Notes: generated by a model from the letters alone, not told the origin. A stretch of DNA of 64,000 bases from Caballeronia novacaledonica (GCF_900258035.1 NZ_OGTP01000010.1:124001-188000); one strand, 5' to 3'. Positions 21,911 to 31,308 are shown, numbered from the stretch's first letter. A program made the numbers and translations.

Positions 21911-22605
21911 CTCACCGCCTGGAAATCTTTGTCGTCTTTTGCATGGGTGGCCTGCGCGCGGCGCTTCAACTGCGCGGTCACGCGTTGATAGTCCACCGCC
22001 ACGTAAATGGCGAAGAGCGGCGCGCCGATCGCCGCCGCGATCAGAAACGGCGTCATGCCGTTCAGGATGGTCACGACCGGCAGCAGATACAGCACGTCTT
22101 CCGTCTCGAATCCGGCCATCGACGCCTGTTTGGTGCCGGACTTGCCGACCATCGACTCGATCCGCATGCGCAGGAAGAAGATCAGCGCGACCGCCACGCC
22201 CGCGATGCCGCCGAGCCATTGCGCAGGCAGGATCATCGACGGGTGATGCACGGCGACGTAAAACCCGATGCCGAGAAAAAGCAGCACGGTCACGAGCGCG
22301 TCGCACGCGAGGTCGTAGAAGTGGCCGATCTTGCTCGACTGCCCGCTGATGCGCGCGAGCTCGCCGTCGGTGTGATCGACGAGGTTCGACAGCGCGATCA
22401 GAAGCGCGCCGACCGTGCACATCCAGAACTGGCCGAGCGACAAATAATACGCGCCGGCCAGACCGATGGCGAGGCGCAGCGTAGTCAGATGATTAGGCGT
22501 TACCGGCGTGCCGACGAGCGGCGTGACGAGGCGGCGTGCGAGCCGCGCGTCCCATGTGGTGGGCTCGGGAACGGTCTTAGGACGGGGCGGACACGATTTT
22601 GTCAT
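21907..22605 (-). CDS. CDP-alcohol phosphatidyltransferase family enzyme
   Basis: First gene of the phosphonate operon. The 232-residue membrane enzyme has the complete CDP-OH-P motif D-G-x2-A-R-x8-G-x3-D-x3-D, running from DGELAR to GHFYDLACD (about residues 80-103). There are about six hydrophobic segments. The family transfers a phospho-alcohol from a CDP-activated donor to an alcohol acceptor. With CMP-phosphonate-forming domains downstream, I infer transfer of a phosphonate headgroup to a lipid. An AT-rich leader of about 160 bases before it probably holds the operon promoter. Confidence 0.9.
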   Translation of the reverse strand: MTKSCPPRPKTVPEPTTWDARLARRLVTPLVGTPVTPNHLTTLRLAIGLAGAYYLSLGQFWMCTVGALLIALSNLVDHTDGELARISGQSSKIGHFYDLACDALVTVLLFLGIGFYVAVHHPSMILPAQWLGGIAGVAVALIFFLRMRIESMVGKSGTKQASMAGFETEDVLYLLPVVTILNGMTPFLIAAAIGAPLFAIYVAVDYQRVTAQLKRRAQATHAKDDKDFQAVR

Positions 22606-22766
22606 CCCGGAAATATATCGCTAATTCGCCGAAGCTGCATATATTGCGGCCTGGCGTCGCGGCGATAATTCCCTGTTTAGTCAAAGGCCAGCGGGCGTTC
22701 TCGAGACTCGCATCCGCGCTGTGCCCGGAATCGGACGCGGCGCGCCGCAGCAATATTTTCCGACCT
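22606..22766 (-). promoter_or_regulatory. Presumed promoter region of the phosphonate operon
   Basis: A 161-base gap between the DUF4136 lipoprotein stop and the CDP-alcohol phosphatidyltransferase start. The half near the operon is AT-rich relative to the flanks. No gene is visible. No single -35/-10 pair stands out enough to name. Confidence 0.4.
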
Positions 22767-23468
22767 TCAATCCACTGTTTTAGGCGCGGGCGCCACGTTC
22801 GAACCGGCCGCCGCCGTTTCGTTGGAGATGCCGCCGTTCTTGTCGACCGGCAGCGTCACCGTGCGCACCGTGCCGTTGCCGAGCGGGAAGCCCGCGAGCG
22901 CGCTGCGCACGAGATAAGGCATCGACTGATAGAGCGAAGGGTCGCCGGTCGAATTGACGGCCGTCACCTTGTACGTTTCGCGGCCGGTCTGTCGGTCGTT
23001 CATGCGGATTTGCAGCGCGTGGATGTAGACGGGATAGCTCTGATCGACGTAACCGGTCACGCCCCACGCCCCGTACGGACCCCACGGGCTCCACGGACCG
23101 CCCCAGAACGGACCGCCCCAGCCGCCGTACATCGGCCACGGATCGGAGTAGATCGGCTGGCGCACGGTCATCATGTCGCCGCGAACCGAATACGCGAGCG
23201 CGACCTGATAGTTCGCGCTTCCCTCGGGAACCTGCCGGAAGTTGTATTTCGACAGCTCGTTCGCAACGAGCGTCTCATAAGTCGTCTGCTCGATGCTGTT
23301 CTGCTGCTCGCCCTTGCGCGCGAATGCATACGTGCGCGTGGCGTCGCTGCCGCTCCAGTCGGAGAACGCGGTGACCTGCGTCTGGACGTAGGTCGTGCAA
23401 CCCGCGAGCCACATCGCCGCGAATATCAGCGCGGTCCATCTGGCGAGCGCCTTGATCGGGAAATTCAT
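22767..23468 (-). CDS. DUF4136-type outer-membrane lipoprotein
   Basis: A 233-residue lipoprotein: an N-terminal signal peptide ends in the lipobox LAGC, followed by a domain with FSDWSGSDATRTYAFAR and YETLVANELSKYNFRQV, typical of DUF4136 proteins. A Gly/Trp/Pro-rich central segment (about residues 110-137, GGWGGPFWGGPW) is unusual and probably flexible. The function is unknown. The ATG with GAGG eight bases upstream is preferred over two upstream in-frame starts. Confidence 0.85.
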   Translation of the reverse strand: MNFPIKALARWTALIFAAMWLAGCTTYVQTQVTAFSDWSGSDATRTYAFARKGEQQNSIEQTTYETLVANELSKYNFRQVPEGSANYQVALAYSVRGDMMTVRQPIYSDPWPMYGGWGGPFWGGPWSPWGPYGAWGVTGYVDQSYPVYIHALQIRMNDRQTGRETYKVTAVNSTGDPSLYQSMPYLVRSALAGFPLGNGTVRTVTLPVDKNGGISNETAAAGSNVAPAPKTVD

Positions 23469-23690
23469 GGTCATCCTCACTTCGTTTCGCACCCTTCTCA
23501 GTTATAGACAGCACCGCCGCGTCCCGCACGGCGGCGTCCTGTTTTGTGGGTTCCACGACGCGCTGCGCCGCCCGATTCACGATCTCCGGACGGCTTGTAC
23601 AATGATTCGACCAGGCGCGCACGCGTTGGTGCGCTCGCCCCGCGCACACGAGACGCGGGCGCCGTTCAATCCAAACATGAAGATCTTGCC

Positions 23691-26408
23691 ATGTCTAACA
23701 CGACCGCATCCGCTGTGATTCGCCGCCAGGACTACACGCCGCCGGCCTTTCTGATCGACTCCGTCGCGCTCGAGTTCGATCTCGTGCCGGCGCGCACGGT
23801 CGTGAAGAACACGATGAAGCTGCGCCGAAACCCCGACGCGCCGGGCGATGCGCCGCGCCTCGAATTGATGGGCGAGCAGCTCGAATTCGTGCGCGCGGCG
23901 ATCGACGGCGTCGCGCACGCGGATGTCCGTGTCCATGAAAACGGACTGTCCATCGGCAATATTCCAGCGGATGCTTTCGAGCTTAGCATCGAGAACATCT
24001 GCAATCCGGCCGAGAACACGACGCTCTCCGGACTTTATGTCTCCAGCGGCAACTTCTTCACGCAGTGCGAAGCGGAAGGCTTTCGCCGCATCACCTACTT
24101 CCTCGATCGCCCCGACGTGATGGCCACCTACGTCGTCACCCTGCGCGCCGACAAGACCGCGTATCCGGTGCTGCTGTCGAACGGGAATCTGATCGAGGAA
24201 GGCGATCTGCCCGAAGGCCGCCATTTCGCCAAATGGGAAGACCCGTTCAAGAAGCCGAGCTATCTGTTCGCGCTCGTCGCGGGCAAGCTCGTGTGCATCG
24301 AGGAACGCATCGAATCCGGATCGGGCAAGGAGAAACTGTTGCAGGTCTGGGTCGAGCCGCACGATCTCGACAAGACCCGTCACGCGATGGACTCGCTCAT
24401 CAATTCGATCCGCTGGGACGAGAAGCGCTTCGGGCTGGAACTGGATCTGGACCGCTTCATGATCGTCGCGGTGAGCGACTTCAACATGGGCGCGATGGAG
24501 AACAAGGGCCTCAACATCTTCAATACGAAGTATGTGCTCGCGAATCCCGAAACCGCGACCGACATGGACTTCTCGAATATCGAGGCCGTGGTCGGCCACG
24601 AGTATTTCCATAACTGGACGGGCAACCGCGTGACCTGCCGCGACTGGTTCCAGCTCAGCCTGAAGGAAGGCCTGACGGTGTTCCGCGATCAGGAATTCTC
24701 CGCCGACATGGCCGCAAGCGACGCCGAAGGCGCCGCGAGCGCCGCGGCGCGAGCGACCAAGCGCATCGAGGACGTGCGCGTGCTGCGTCAGATGCAGTTC
24801 GCCGAGGACGCCGGCCCGATGGCGCATCCGGTGCGCCCGGAAAGCTACGTCGAGATCAACAATTTCTACACGATGACCGTCTACGAAAAAGGCTCGGAAG
24901 TCGTGCGGATGTATCAGACGCTCTTCGGGCGCGACGGCTTCCGGCGCGGCATGGATCTCTACTTCCAGCGGTTCGACGGCCAGGCCGTGACCTGCGACGA
25001 CTTCCGCCACGCGCTCGCCGACGCGAACCATCGCGATCTCGCGCAGTTCGAGCGCTGGTACAGCCAGGCGGGCACGCCGCGCGTGTCGGTCCGCGCGCAT
25101 CATGACGCCGCGAAAGGACGCTATACGCTGACGCTCACGCAGGGTTACGGCGACGGGTCCGAAGCGGCGCGCGAAACCCAGAAAGGTCCGTTGCTGATTC
25201 CGTTCTCGGTCGGCCTGATCGGGCAGAACGGCGCGGATCTGCCGCTGCGTCTCGAAGGCGAGAAGGAGCCGAACGGAACGACGCGCGTGCTCGAATTCAC
25301 GGAGCGCGAGCAGTCCTTCACGTTCGTCGACGTGAACGATACGCCGCTGCCTTCGCTGCTGCGCAATTTTTCAGCGCCGGTGATCGTCGAATACGACTAT
25401 ACGAACGATGAACTCGCGTTCCTGCTCGCGCACGACAGCGATCCGTTCAACCGCTGGGAAGCCGGCCAGCGTCTCGCCACGCGCGAACTGCTCGCGCTCG
25501 CCGAACGCGCGGCCAAGGGCGAAGCGCTTGCCATCGACGATCAGGTCATCGCGGCGTTCGCCCGCGTGCTCGACGACACCACGCTCACGCCCGCCTTCCG
25601 CGAACTCGCGCTGATGCTGCCATCCGAAAGCTATCTCGCCGAGCAGATGACCGTGTCCGATCCGGCCGCCGTGCACGCGGCGCGCGTCTTCATGAGCCGC
25701 CGGCTCGCGTCGCAATTGCGCGACAAGTGGCTCGCGACGTACGAAGCGAACCGCACGCCGGGCGAATATCGTCCGCTGCCGGACGATGCCGGCAAACGCG
25801 GCCTGAAGAATCTCTCGCTCGCTTATCTGAGCCAGCTCGACGATCCGCGCGAAGCCGTCAAGCTCGCGCAGGCGCAATACGATGCGGCCAACAACATGAC
25901 GGATCGCTCGGCGGCGCTCTCCGCCCTGCTGCTCGCGAGCGCGACGAAGGGCGCGGACGCGGCCGTCGCGGATGCGGCGCTCGCGGACTTCTATCGCCGA
26001 TTCGAGAACGAGGCGCTCGTCGTCGACAAGTGGTTCGCGCTTCAGGCGACGCAGCGCGGCGGCCCGGATCGCAAGGTGATCGAGATCGTGCGCAAGTTGA
26101 TGCAGCATCAGGCGTTCAACATCAAGAATCCGAATCGCGCGCGCTCGCTGATCTTTAGCTTCTGCAGCGGCAACCCGGCGCAGTTCCACGCCGCCGACGG
26201 TTCCGGCTACGCATTCTGGGCCGAACAGGTGATCGCGCTCGACGCGCTCAATCCGCAAGTCGCGGCGCGTCTCGCGCGCGGACTCGAACTCTGGCGGCGT
26301 TTCACGCCGCGTTTGCGCGAGAAGATGCACGCGGCGCTGAGCGAAGTCGCGTCGAAGGCCAAATCGCGTGACGTGCGTGAGGTGGTCGAGAAAGCGCTCG
26401 CGGCTTAA
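23691..26408 (+). CDS. pepN: Aminopeptidase N
   Basis: Cytosolic M1-family zinc aminopeptidase of 905 residues. The exopeptidase motif GAMEN (in FNMGAMENKGLNIFN), the zinc motif HEYFHNWTGNR (HExxH) and the downstream KEGLTVFRDQEFS glutamate are all present. The C-terminal DUF3458-type domains bring it to the normal gamma/betaproteobacterial PepN length. The frame is open about 50 codons upstream, but the family N-terminus starts at MSNTTASAVIRRQDY. Confidence 0.96.
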   Translation: MSNTTASAVIRRQDYTPPAFLIDSVALEFDLVPARTVVKNTMKLRRNPDAPGDAPRLELMGEQLEFVRAAIDGVAHADVRVHENGLSIGNIPADAFELSIENICNPAENTTLSGLYVSSGNFFTQCEAEGFRRITYFLDRPDVMATYVVTLRADKTAYPVLLSNGNLIEEGDLPEGRHFAKWEDPFKKPSYLFALVAGKLVCIEERIESGSGKEKLLQVWVEPHDLDKTRHAMDSLINSIRWDEKRFGLELDLDRFMIVAVSDFNMGAMENKGLNIFNTKYVLANPETATDMDFSNIEAVVGHEYFHNWTGNRVTCRDWFQLSLKEGLTVFRDQEFSADMAASDAEGAASAAARATKRIEDVRVLRQMQFAEDAGPMAHPVRPESYVEINNFYTMTVYEKGSEVVRMYQTLFGRDGFRRGMDLYFQRFDGQAVTCDDFRHALADANHRDLAQFERWYSQAGTPRVSVRAHHDAAKGRYTLTLTQGYGDGSEAARETQKGPLLIPFSVGLIGQNGADLPLRLEGEKEPNGTTRVLEFTEREQSFTFVDVNDTPLPSLLRNFSAPVIVEYDYTNDELAFLLAHDSDPFNRWEAGQRLATRELLALAERAAKGEALAIDDQVIAAFARVLDDTTLTPAFRELALMLPSESYLAEQMTVSDPAAVHAARVFMSRRLASQLRDKWLATYEANRTPGEYRPLPDDAGKRGLKNLSLAYLSQLDDPREAVKLAQAQYDAANNMTDRSAALSALLLASATKGADAAVADAALADFYRRFENEALVVDKWFALQATQRGGPDRKVIEIVRKLMQHQAFNIKNPNRARSLIFSFCSGNPAQFHAADGSGYAFWAEQVIALDALNPQVAARLARGLELWRRFTPRLREKMHAALSEVASKAKSRDVREVVEKALAA

Positions 26409-26427
26409 GCATCGGATTGTCCTTGCG

Positions 26428-26453
26428 TCCGCCGCGCGAATTTTTCGCGCGGC
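26428..26453 (+). terminator. Hairpin after pepN (weak terminator candidate)
   Basis: A 10-bp inverted repeat (gccgcgcgaa / ttcgcgcggc) with a TTT loop lies about 25 bases after the pepN stop. There is no T run behind it, so termination is only possible, not shown. Confidence 0.35.
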
Positions 26454-26525
26454 GCTGTCACACGGGGCGGCCGGGTCGAGCGGTTAGAATCGTGACTATT
26501 CGTCTAACGCTCACGGAGCCCTAGC

Positions 26526-27545
26526 ATGTCCTCCATCTCCAGCCGCACCACGCTGTCGAAATACCTCATCGAACAGCAGCGCGAACACCAGAACCTGCCG
26601 GCCGATCTGCGTCTCCTGATCGAAGTCATTGCGCGCGCGTGCAAGCAGATCAGCTATCACGTGAGCAAGGGCGCGCTCGGCGAGGCGCTCGGCTCGGCCG
26701 GCAGCGAGAACGTTCAGGGCGAAGTGCAGAAGAAGCTCGACGTGCTCTCGAACGAAATCCTGCTCGAAGCCAACGAATGGGGCGGCAATCTGGCCGCGAT
26801 GGCATCGGAAGAGATGGAAAAGATCTTCCCGATTCCGAACCGCTATCCGAAGGGCAATTACCTGCTGACGTTCGATCCGCTCGACGGCTCGTCGAATATC
26901 GACGTCAACGTGTCGATCGGCACGATCTTTTCGGTGCTGCGCTGCCCGGACGGCGTCGAGCCGAGCGAGCAGGCGTTCATGCAGCCGGGATCGGAGCAGG
27001 TCGCGGCGGGCTATGCGGTGTACGGCCCGCAGACGGTGCTCGTGCTGACGACCGGCAACGGCGTGAACTGCTTCACGCTCGATCGCGAGCTCGGTTCGTG
27101 GGTGCTCACGCAGCGCGACATGACGATTCCGGCCGAAACGCGCGAATACGCGATCAACGCATCGAACACGCGTCACTGGTACGAGCCGGTGCAGCGCTAC
27201 GTCGATGAACTGAACGACGGCAAGGACGGCGCGCGCAAGGAAGACTTCAACATGCGCTGGATCGCGTCGATGGTCGCGGACGTGCACCGCATCCTGAATC
27301 GCGGCGGCATTTTCATGTATCCCGCCGACAAGCGCGATCCGTCGAAGCCCGGCAAGCTGCGGCTGATGTATGAAGCAAACCCGATGGCGTTCATCGTCGA
27401 GCAGGCCGGCGGCGCGGCGACCAACGGCGAGCAACGCATCCTCGACATCGTTCCGACCAGCCTGCATCAACGCGTAGCCGTGTTCCTCGGATCGAAGAGC
27501 GAAGTCGACCGCGTGACCCGTTACCATCTCGAAAAGAAAAATTGA
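26526..27545 (+). CDS. fbp: Fructose-1,6-bisphosphatase class I
   Basis: Gluconeogenic phosphatase that hydrolyses fructose 1,6-bisphosphate. The 339 residues include the metal/phosphate motif [20 protein letters not shown] (about residues 116-135), GNYLLTFDP, and the active-site region [20 protein letters not shown] near residue 280. GGAG precedes the ATG. It is the last host gene before the tRNA-Thr integration hotspot. Confidence 0.97.
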   Translation: MSSISSRTTLSKYLIEQQREHQNLPADLRLLIEVIARACKQISYHVSKGALGEALGSAGSENVQGEVQKKLDVLSNEILLEANEWGGNLAAMASEEMEKIFPIPNRYPKGNYLLTFDPLDGSSNIDVNVSIGTIFSVLRCPDGVEPSEQAFMQPGSEQVAAGYAVYGPQTVLVLTTGNGVNCFTLDRELGSWVLTQRDMTIPAETREYAINASNTRHWYEPVQRYVDELNDGKDGARKEDFNMRWIASMVADVHRILNRGGIFMYPADKRDPSKPGKLRLMYEANPMAFIVEQAGGAATNGEQRILDIVPTSLHQRVAVFLGSKSEVDRVTRYHLEKKN

Positions 27546-27554
27546 TTCAGGGTA

Positions 27555-27584
27555 TTGCCAAAACGAGAATGCGGTCGCTATAAT
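27555..27584 (+). promoter_or_regulatory. Sigma-70 promoter of tRNA-Thr
   Basis: A TTGCCA -35 box and a perfect TATAAT -10 box are separated by 18 bases. The -10 box lies 14 bases before the tRNA 5' end. Confidence 0.75.
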
Positions 27585-27598
27585 CTTGTTTCTCTGAT

Positions 27599-27674
27599 GC
27601 CGGAATAGCTCAGACGGTAGAGCAGCGCATTCGTAATGCGAAGGTCGGGGGTTCGATTCCTCTTTCCGGCACCA
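27599..27674 (+). tRNA. tRNA-Thr (anticodon CGT)
   Basis: A 76-base cloverleaf: acceptor GCCGGAA/TTCCGGC, D-arm GCTC...GAGC, anticodon loop TTCGTAA with CGT, T-arm with GGTTCGATTCC, discriminator A and encoded CCA. The sequence is close to the E. coli thrW gene, itself a known integration site. Here the gene is intact, and its 3' 48 bases are repeated at the far end of the adjacent element. Confidence 0.97.
27627..27674 (+). repeat. attL of element 1 (3' end of tRNA-Thr)
   Basis: These 48 bases, from the anticodon stem through CCA, recur exactly at 38,643-38,690. Such a perfect repeat of a tRNA 3' end flanking an integrase gene marks the integration core of a tyrosine-recombinase element. 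Confidence 0.92.
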
Positions 27675-27746
27675 AGTAACTGATTCGTCACGGCTTTTCA
27701 GCCACCACGCAAACAACCTAATGAGTTGCTTTCTGTGGAGTCTGAA

Positions 27747-28724
27747 ATGTCCGAAAACAGCAAGACGGAGCCGTCCGTGGTGCGATCCTTCCCGGTCGCA
27801 CCGAACCGCAAAACACTCACCTTTCGCGAAGTCTGCGATGCGTACATGGCCGCCTACGATGGTCGTGATATTGGACGCGCAGCAACGCTCGCCGTGTGGC
27901 TTCCGCTACTCGGTGCCGACACCCTTGCCGCTGAAATCTGTTCGGATGATATTGCCGACGCACTTGAAGTGCTCGCGCAAACCCCGGTGCGCAAGTACAT
28001 GGGCACGCATCCCGATGGCTCCCCGCACCTAAAACAGTTTGGTCTACCGGCACCCGCCACAGTGAACCGGAAGAAAGCCGTCCTCTCCGCCGTGCTCACA
28101 TGGGCCGTTCGCCGTCGCCTGATGCCGCGTGGTTACACCAACCCGTGCCGCGAAGTCGAATCGCACAAGGTAAAGAATGCCCGCACCCGCTTCTTAACTA
28201 ATGCAGAACGAGATCGACTGCTTCGAGTATGCCGCATCAGTTCGTGGGATCGCCTTTATTTGCTGATCCTGCTGGCGCTGACAACCGGGGCGCGCAAATC
28301 TGAGCTACTCACCTTACGCTACAGGCAACTTGATCTGGAACGCAGCACCGCCCACTTATTCGCGACCAAAAACGACCGTGAGCGCGTGCTGCCGCTACCC
28401 GCCAACGTTATCGACGAAATCCGTCGTTTCGGACGGCCGCCATCGCCCGACGCGCTGCTCTTCCCGTCGCGCTACCGGCCCGGCCAACCGTTCAATATCG
28501 GCACGTCATGGACTGCTGCCCTCCGCACCGCACGGATTGAAAATTTTCGCTTTCACGATTTGAGACATTGTTGCGCAAGTCTGCTCGCGCAGTCCGGTGC
28601 GTCCCTAATTCAAATAGCGGATGTGCTCGGTCATCAAAGCACTGAAATGGCAAAGCGTTACAGCCATTTGACCCTCACGCATAAGGCCGAACTTGTAAAT
28701 CGCGTACTGGGCGACATTCGATGA
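27747..28724 (+). CDS. int: Tyrosine recombinase / integrase of element 1
   Basis: Site-specific recombinase of 325 residues that presumably acts at the tRNA-Thr 3' end about 70 bases upstream. The C-terminal catalytic domain shows the arginine in TTGARKSELLTLRYRQLD, the box II motif FHDLRHCCASLLAQSG (H-x-x-R), the GHQS histidine, and the nucleophilic tyrosine in MAKRYSHLT. The N-terminal part carries a core-binding region. The ATG with GGAG seven bases upstream is used rather than an upstream TTG. Its stop overlaps the next gene by four bases. Confidence 0.93.
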   Translation: MSENSKTEPSVVRSFPVAPNRKTLTFREVCDAYMAAYDGRDIGRAATLAVWLPLLGADTLAAEICSDDIADALEVLAQTPVRKYMGTHPDGSPHLKQFGLPAPATVNRKKAVLSAVLTWAVRRRLMPRGYTNPCREVESHKVKNARTRFLTNAERDRLLRVCRISSWDRLYLLILLALTTGARKSELLTLRYRQLDLERSTAHLFATKNDRERVLPLPANVIDEIRRFGRPPSPDALLFPSRYRPGQPFNIGTSWTAALRTARIENFRFHDLRHCCASLLAQSGASLIQIADVLGHQSTEMAKRYSHLTLTHKAELVNRVLGDIR

Positions 28725-29224
28725 CCCGCCGCCCGAAGCCACGGAGCGACACTTTAGAAAACGAAGTGCGTCTGGTGCTTCGGGAATTGCGCGACCAAAA
28801 GTTTATTGATACATATCCAGACGGCAGCGAATTCGGACAGGATTTGCTCGGCGCAACCGAGTTCCTTTTGCCGCTGGAAAAACCCCGCGTGGTTCCACTC
28901 AACGAAATGCGCGTGATCGTGCAGGCGATAAAAAAGGATGATCGCGCCGACGATATCCTTGCGGCCACGCTAACCCGAACGACTGCACATGAAGCGCTAT
29001 ATCTGACGCAGAAGGCGCAACGACTCGCCCCGCTCGCACGCGGTCATATTTCTCCGCTCGAACATGCAGCAATCTTGCGCGCCAATGTCGAACTTCGTCG
29101 GACACATCCCGGCATAGGCAAAATGAAACGCGCAATGATGTTGTCCGAACGGTTCGGGCGAGAAGCCGACACGATCCGCAAATTGTTGCCCTCGCAACCG
29201 CGAGGACGACCGCCCAAAAAATAA
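28721..29224 (+). CDS. Hypothetical protein, co-transcribed with integrase
   Basis: A 167-residue, highly charged soluble protein I do not recognise. The C-terminal third (HPGIGKMKRAMMLSERFGRE, then a basic PRGRPPKK tail) looks able to bind nucleic acid. Its ATG overlaps the integrase stop (ATGA), so it is translationally coupled and could take part in recombination or its control. It is followed directly by a strong terminator. Confidence 0.7.
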   Translation: MTRRPKPRSDTLENEVRLVLRELRDQKFIDTYPDGSEFGQDLLGATEFLLPLEKPRVVPLNEMRVIVQAIKKDDRADDILAATLTRTTAHEALYLTQKAQRLAPLARGHISPLEHAAILRANVELRRTHPGIGKMKRAMMLSERFGREADTIRKLLPSQPRGRPPKK

Positions 29225-29250
29225 ACTCGATGTACCTTCGCAATAAATTT

Positions 29251-29282
29251 AATGGCACTCGTTGATGTGCCATTTTTTTTTT
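29251..29282 (+). terminator. Terminator closing the integrase transcript
   Basis: An 8-bp perfect stem (aatggcac / gtgccatt) with an 8-base loop is followed by about ten T residues. Confidence 0.88.
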
Positions 29283-29341
29283 CGCGAATCTGAGGGTGCG
29301 CGGTCGGGAAGCCGTGGCGAATCAAACGCGGAGAACTGTCT

Positions 29342-29668
29342 ATGTCGAATCAAGCCCTGCCCCTAACGGGCAAAGAGCCGGATACTTGGCGCAAGCTGAA
29401 CAGCCACCTGTTCAAGACGGACGAAGGTTTCAAGTGGTTCTGGCAAAAGAACAAAGCAGCGCTGATTGGCTCGGGCGCGGTGATCGTGCTCGGCAATCGA
29501 CTGCTCACCACTGATCCCGACAAGCTGCGCGATGTGATTTTGGGCATTGGTCGGCAAGAAGCGCAGCGACTGTGTGCATCGGCTGAACCCGTCGCGCTTG
29601 TTGCTAAGTCGCCCTCGGAAGGCTGCCGCTCGGTAAAGCGCGCCCAGTCTAACTCTGAAACCGCGTGA
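29342..29668 (+). CDS. Small hypothetical protein at head of the replication module
   Basis: A 108-residue protein. The segment FKWFWQKNKAALIGSGAVIV followed by LGNRLLTTDPDKLRDVILGIG resembles small proteins common near integrases and primases of betaproteobacterial elements. These look like short winged-helix or excisionase-type DNA-binding proteins, but I cannot name the family with confidence. The last 35 residues look disordered. It overlaps the next tiny gene by four bases (GTGA). Confidence 0.65.
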   Translation: MSNQALPLTGKEPDTWRKLNSHLFKTDEGFKWFWQKNKAALIGSGAVIVLGNRLLTTDPDKLRDVILGIGRQEAQRLCASAEPVALVAKSPSEGCRSVKRAQSNSETA

Positions 29669-29790
29669 GCCACGCACTGTCCGTCGCTGTGGCCCAAACC
29701 AACGATGTGCATCGCGAATGGGTCACGGAAAATATCGCCGAACGCACGCGCCTTTGGATGACGCAGACCGCCGAGCGGGGCAAACTGTGA
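29665..29790 (+). CDS. 41-residue coupled small protein
   Basis: A short frame starting GTG within the stop of the 108-residue gene and ending within the GTG start of the primase gene, with four-base overlaps on both sides. The predicted peptide (starting with SHALSVAVAQTNDVHREWV after the initiator) is mostly helical and charged. Coupling on both sides supports real translation, possibly mainly to carry ribosomes to the primase start. Confidence 0.5.
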   Translation: MSHALSVAVAQTNDVHREWVTENIAERTRLWMTQTAERGKL

Positions 29791-31202
29791 GCACCGATCC
29801 GACGACCCGCCGGCGCGGCAGGAAGGCGACGACGCCGACGCCTGAGGCCGAAGCCGTCGCGCGGTTCAACTCGCGCCACAGGATAGCGTCCGCCAATGGC
29901 CGGCGCATGGAACCGTCTGACGTCATCCGGCCGTCTGACGAGATCGAGCCGCCGGCGCACGAGCCGCCAGCCGAGAACGCCGGTAAGGCAAAACTCAGGA
30001 AGGCGAGCGCCGCCGATCTGGCCGACCTGCTGGCCGCCGATCCTGCGCTCGCGCCGGCGCTGCGTTTCAATATGTTTCGTCGCCGCGTCGCCGTGGTTGC
30101 GTCATTGCCGTGGGAGCACGATGGCGACACATTAGTCGACACTGACCTTGCGGAACTTCAGGTCTATGCCGAGACACGGCACCGGCTGATAGCCAGCATC
30201 GACGCGCTGTATGTGGCCGTCAACATGCACGCATGGCGTCATCGGTTCAACCCGCTGCGCGACTATCTGCTGAGTCTGCAATGGGACGGCGTGCGCCGAC
30301 TCGACACTTGGCTGGCTGTCTACTGCGGCGCCGCGAGAAACAAATTCAATTCGGCCGCCGGCCGCAAGACGCTAGTCGGCGCTGTCGCTCGTGCGGTTCA
30401 ACCTGGCGTGAAGCTCGACACCATGCTTGTGCTCGAAGGCGAGCAAGGTATTTTCAAATCGACGTTGATTCGCGAACTGGCCGGCGCCGAGTACTTCAAC
30501 GACGCCATGTTGAACTTTGCCGACGCTCGCGGCGCGGCCGAACAAATGCAGGGCTGTTGGCTGTGGGAAGTGAGCGAACTGGCCGGCATGAGCCGCGCCG
30601 AAGTGACGGCGATCAAGCGGTTTTTGAGCGCATCCGAGGACAAGGTGAGACACGTTTTCAAGCGCATGGCCGAGACGGTACCGAGATCCTGCGTTTTCAT
30701 CGGCACCACCAACCCCGATGCAACCGGCGAATATCTGCGCGATTCATCCGGCGCGCGACGCTTCTGGCCGGTTGCCGTGCGGCGCATCAACATCGCCGCT
30801 ATCCGGCGCGATCGTGACCAACTGTGGGCCGAAGCCGTTGCCGCTTTTGTAGCTAGTGAAAAACACTGGCTAGAGGACCGTTCCGTCATCAAATCCCAAG
30901 TGAAAGAGGCCCAAAAAAGGACCGTCACAAGCCCGTGGATCGAGCGCACACAACGTTACATCGACGCTAATCCGCTGAAAAACACGCTCACCACGGCCGA
31001 GATTTTCGAGGCTGCGCGGGGTAGATCAGCTGATTCACGCTCAAGCGAGGACTTAAAGCACATCGCGGATGCACTTACGAAGGCCGGGTTTTGCAAGAAA
31101 TCCACGAATAAGCGCAATGTCTGGATACGTTCTGGAACGGACGGCAAACCGACGTCGGATAAGGACGGCAGCGATTATGAGCGGGCGAGCAATGGAACCT
31201 AG
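29787..31202 (+). CDS. VapE-family primase/helicase-like protein
   Basis: A 471-residue protein of the virulence-associated E family, typical of phage satellites (SaPI/PICI-like), where it acts as replication helicase/primase. The Walker A is LEGEQGIFKSTLIREL (about residues 213-228). WLWEVSELAGMSRAEVTAIK and the arginine-rich FIGTTNPDATGEYLRDSSGAR are the classic VapE blocks. The C-terminal 90 residues resemble a small winged-helix domain. The first 80 residues are low-complexity and charged. The start is GTG, overlapping the upstream small gene. It replicates most likely from the repeat-rich gap just downstream. Confidence 0.9.
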   Translation: MSTDPTTRRRGRKATTPTPEAEAVARFNSRHRIASANGRRMEPSDVIRPSDEIEPPAHEPPAENAGKAKLRKASAADLADLLAADPALAPALRFNMFRRRVAVVASLPWEHDGDTLVDTDLAELQVYAETRHRLIASIDALYVAVNMHAWRHRFNPLRDYLLSLQWDGVRRLDTWLAVYCGAARNKFNSAAGRKTLVGAVARAVQPGVKLDTMLVLEGEQGIFKSTLIRELAGAEYFNDAMLNFADARGAAEQMQGCWLWEVSELAGMSRAEVTAIKRFLSASEDKVRHVFKRMAETVPRSCVFIGTTNPDATGEYLRDSSGARRFWPVAVRRINIAAIRRDRDQLWAEAVAAFVASEKHWLEDRSVIKSQVKEAQKRTVTSPWIERTQRYIDANPLKNTLTTAEIFEAARGRSADSRSSEDLKHIADALTKAGFCKKSTNKRNVWIRSGTDGKPTSDKDGSDYERASNGT

Positions 31203-31308
31203 ACGGTCCACTAGGATCCACTTTTTGAGGGGTACGGTTCACCACAGTTCACCGCTCAACCCCTTTGTTTATATACCTCTATCCAATAAGTGGACCCTAG
31301 TGGACCGT
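31203..31308. repeat. 21-bp inverted repeat pair flanking an AT-rich core
   Basis: The arms at 31,203-31,223 and 31,288-31,308 are inverted copies differing at one position, each containing two GGTCCACT-like half words. The 64-base spacer contains GTTTATATACC. Confidence 0.85.
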
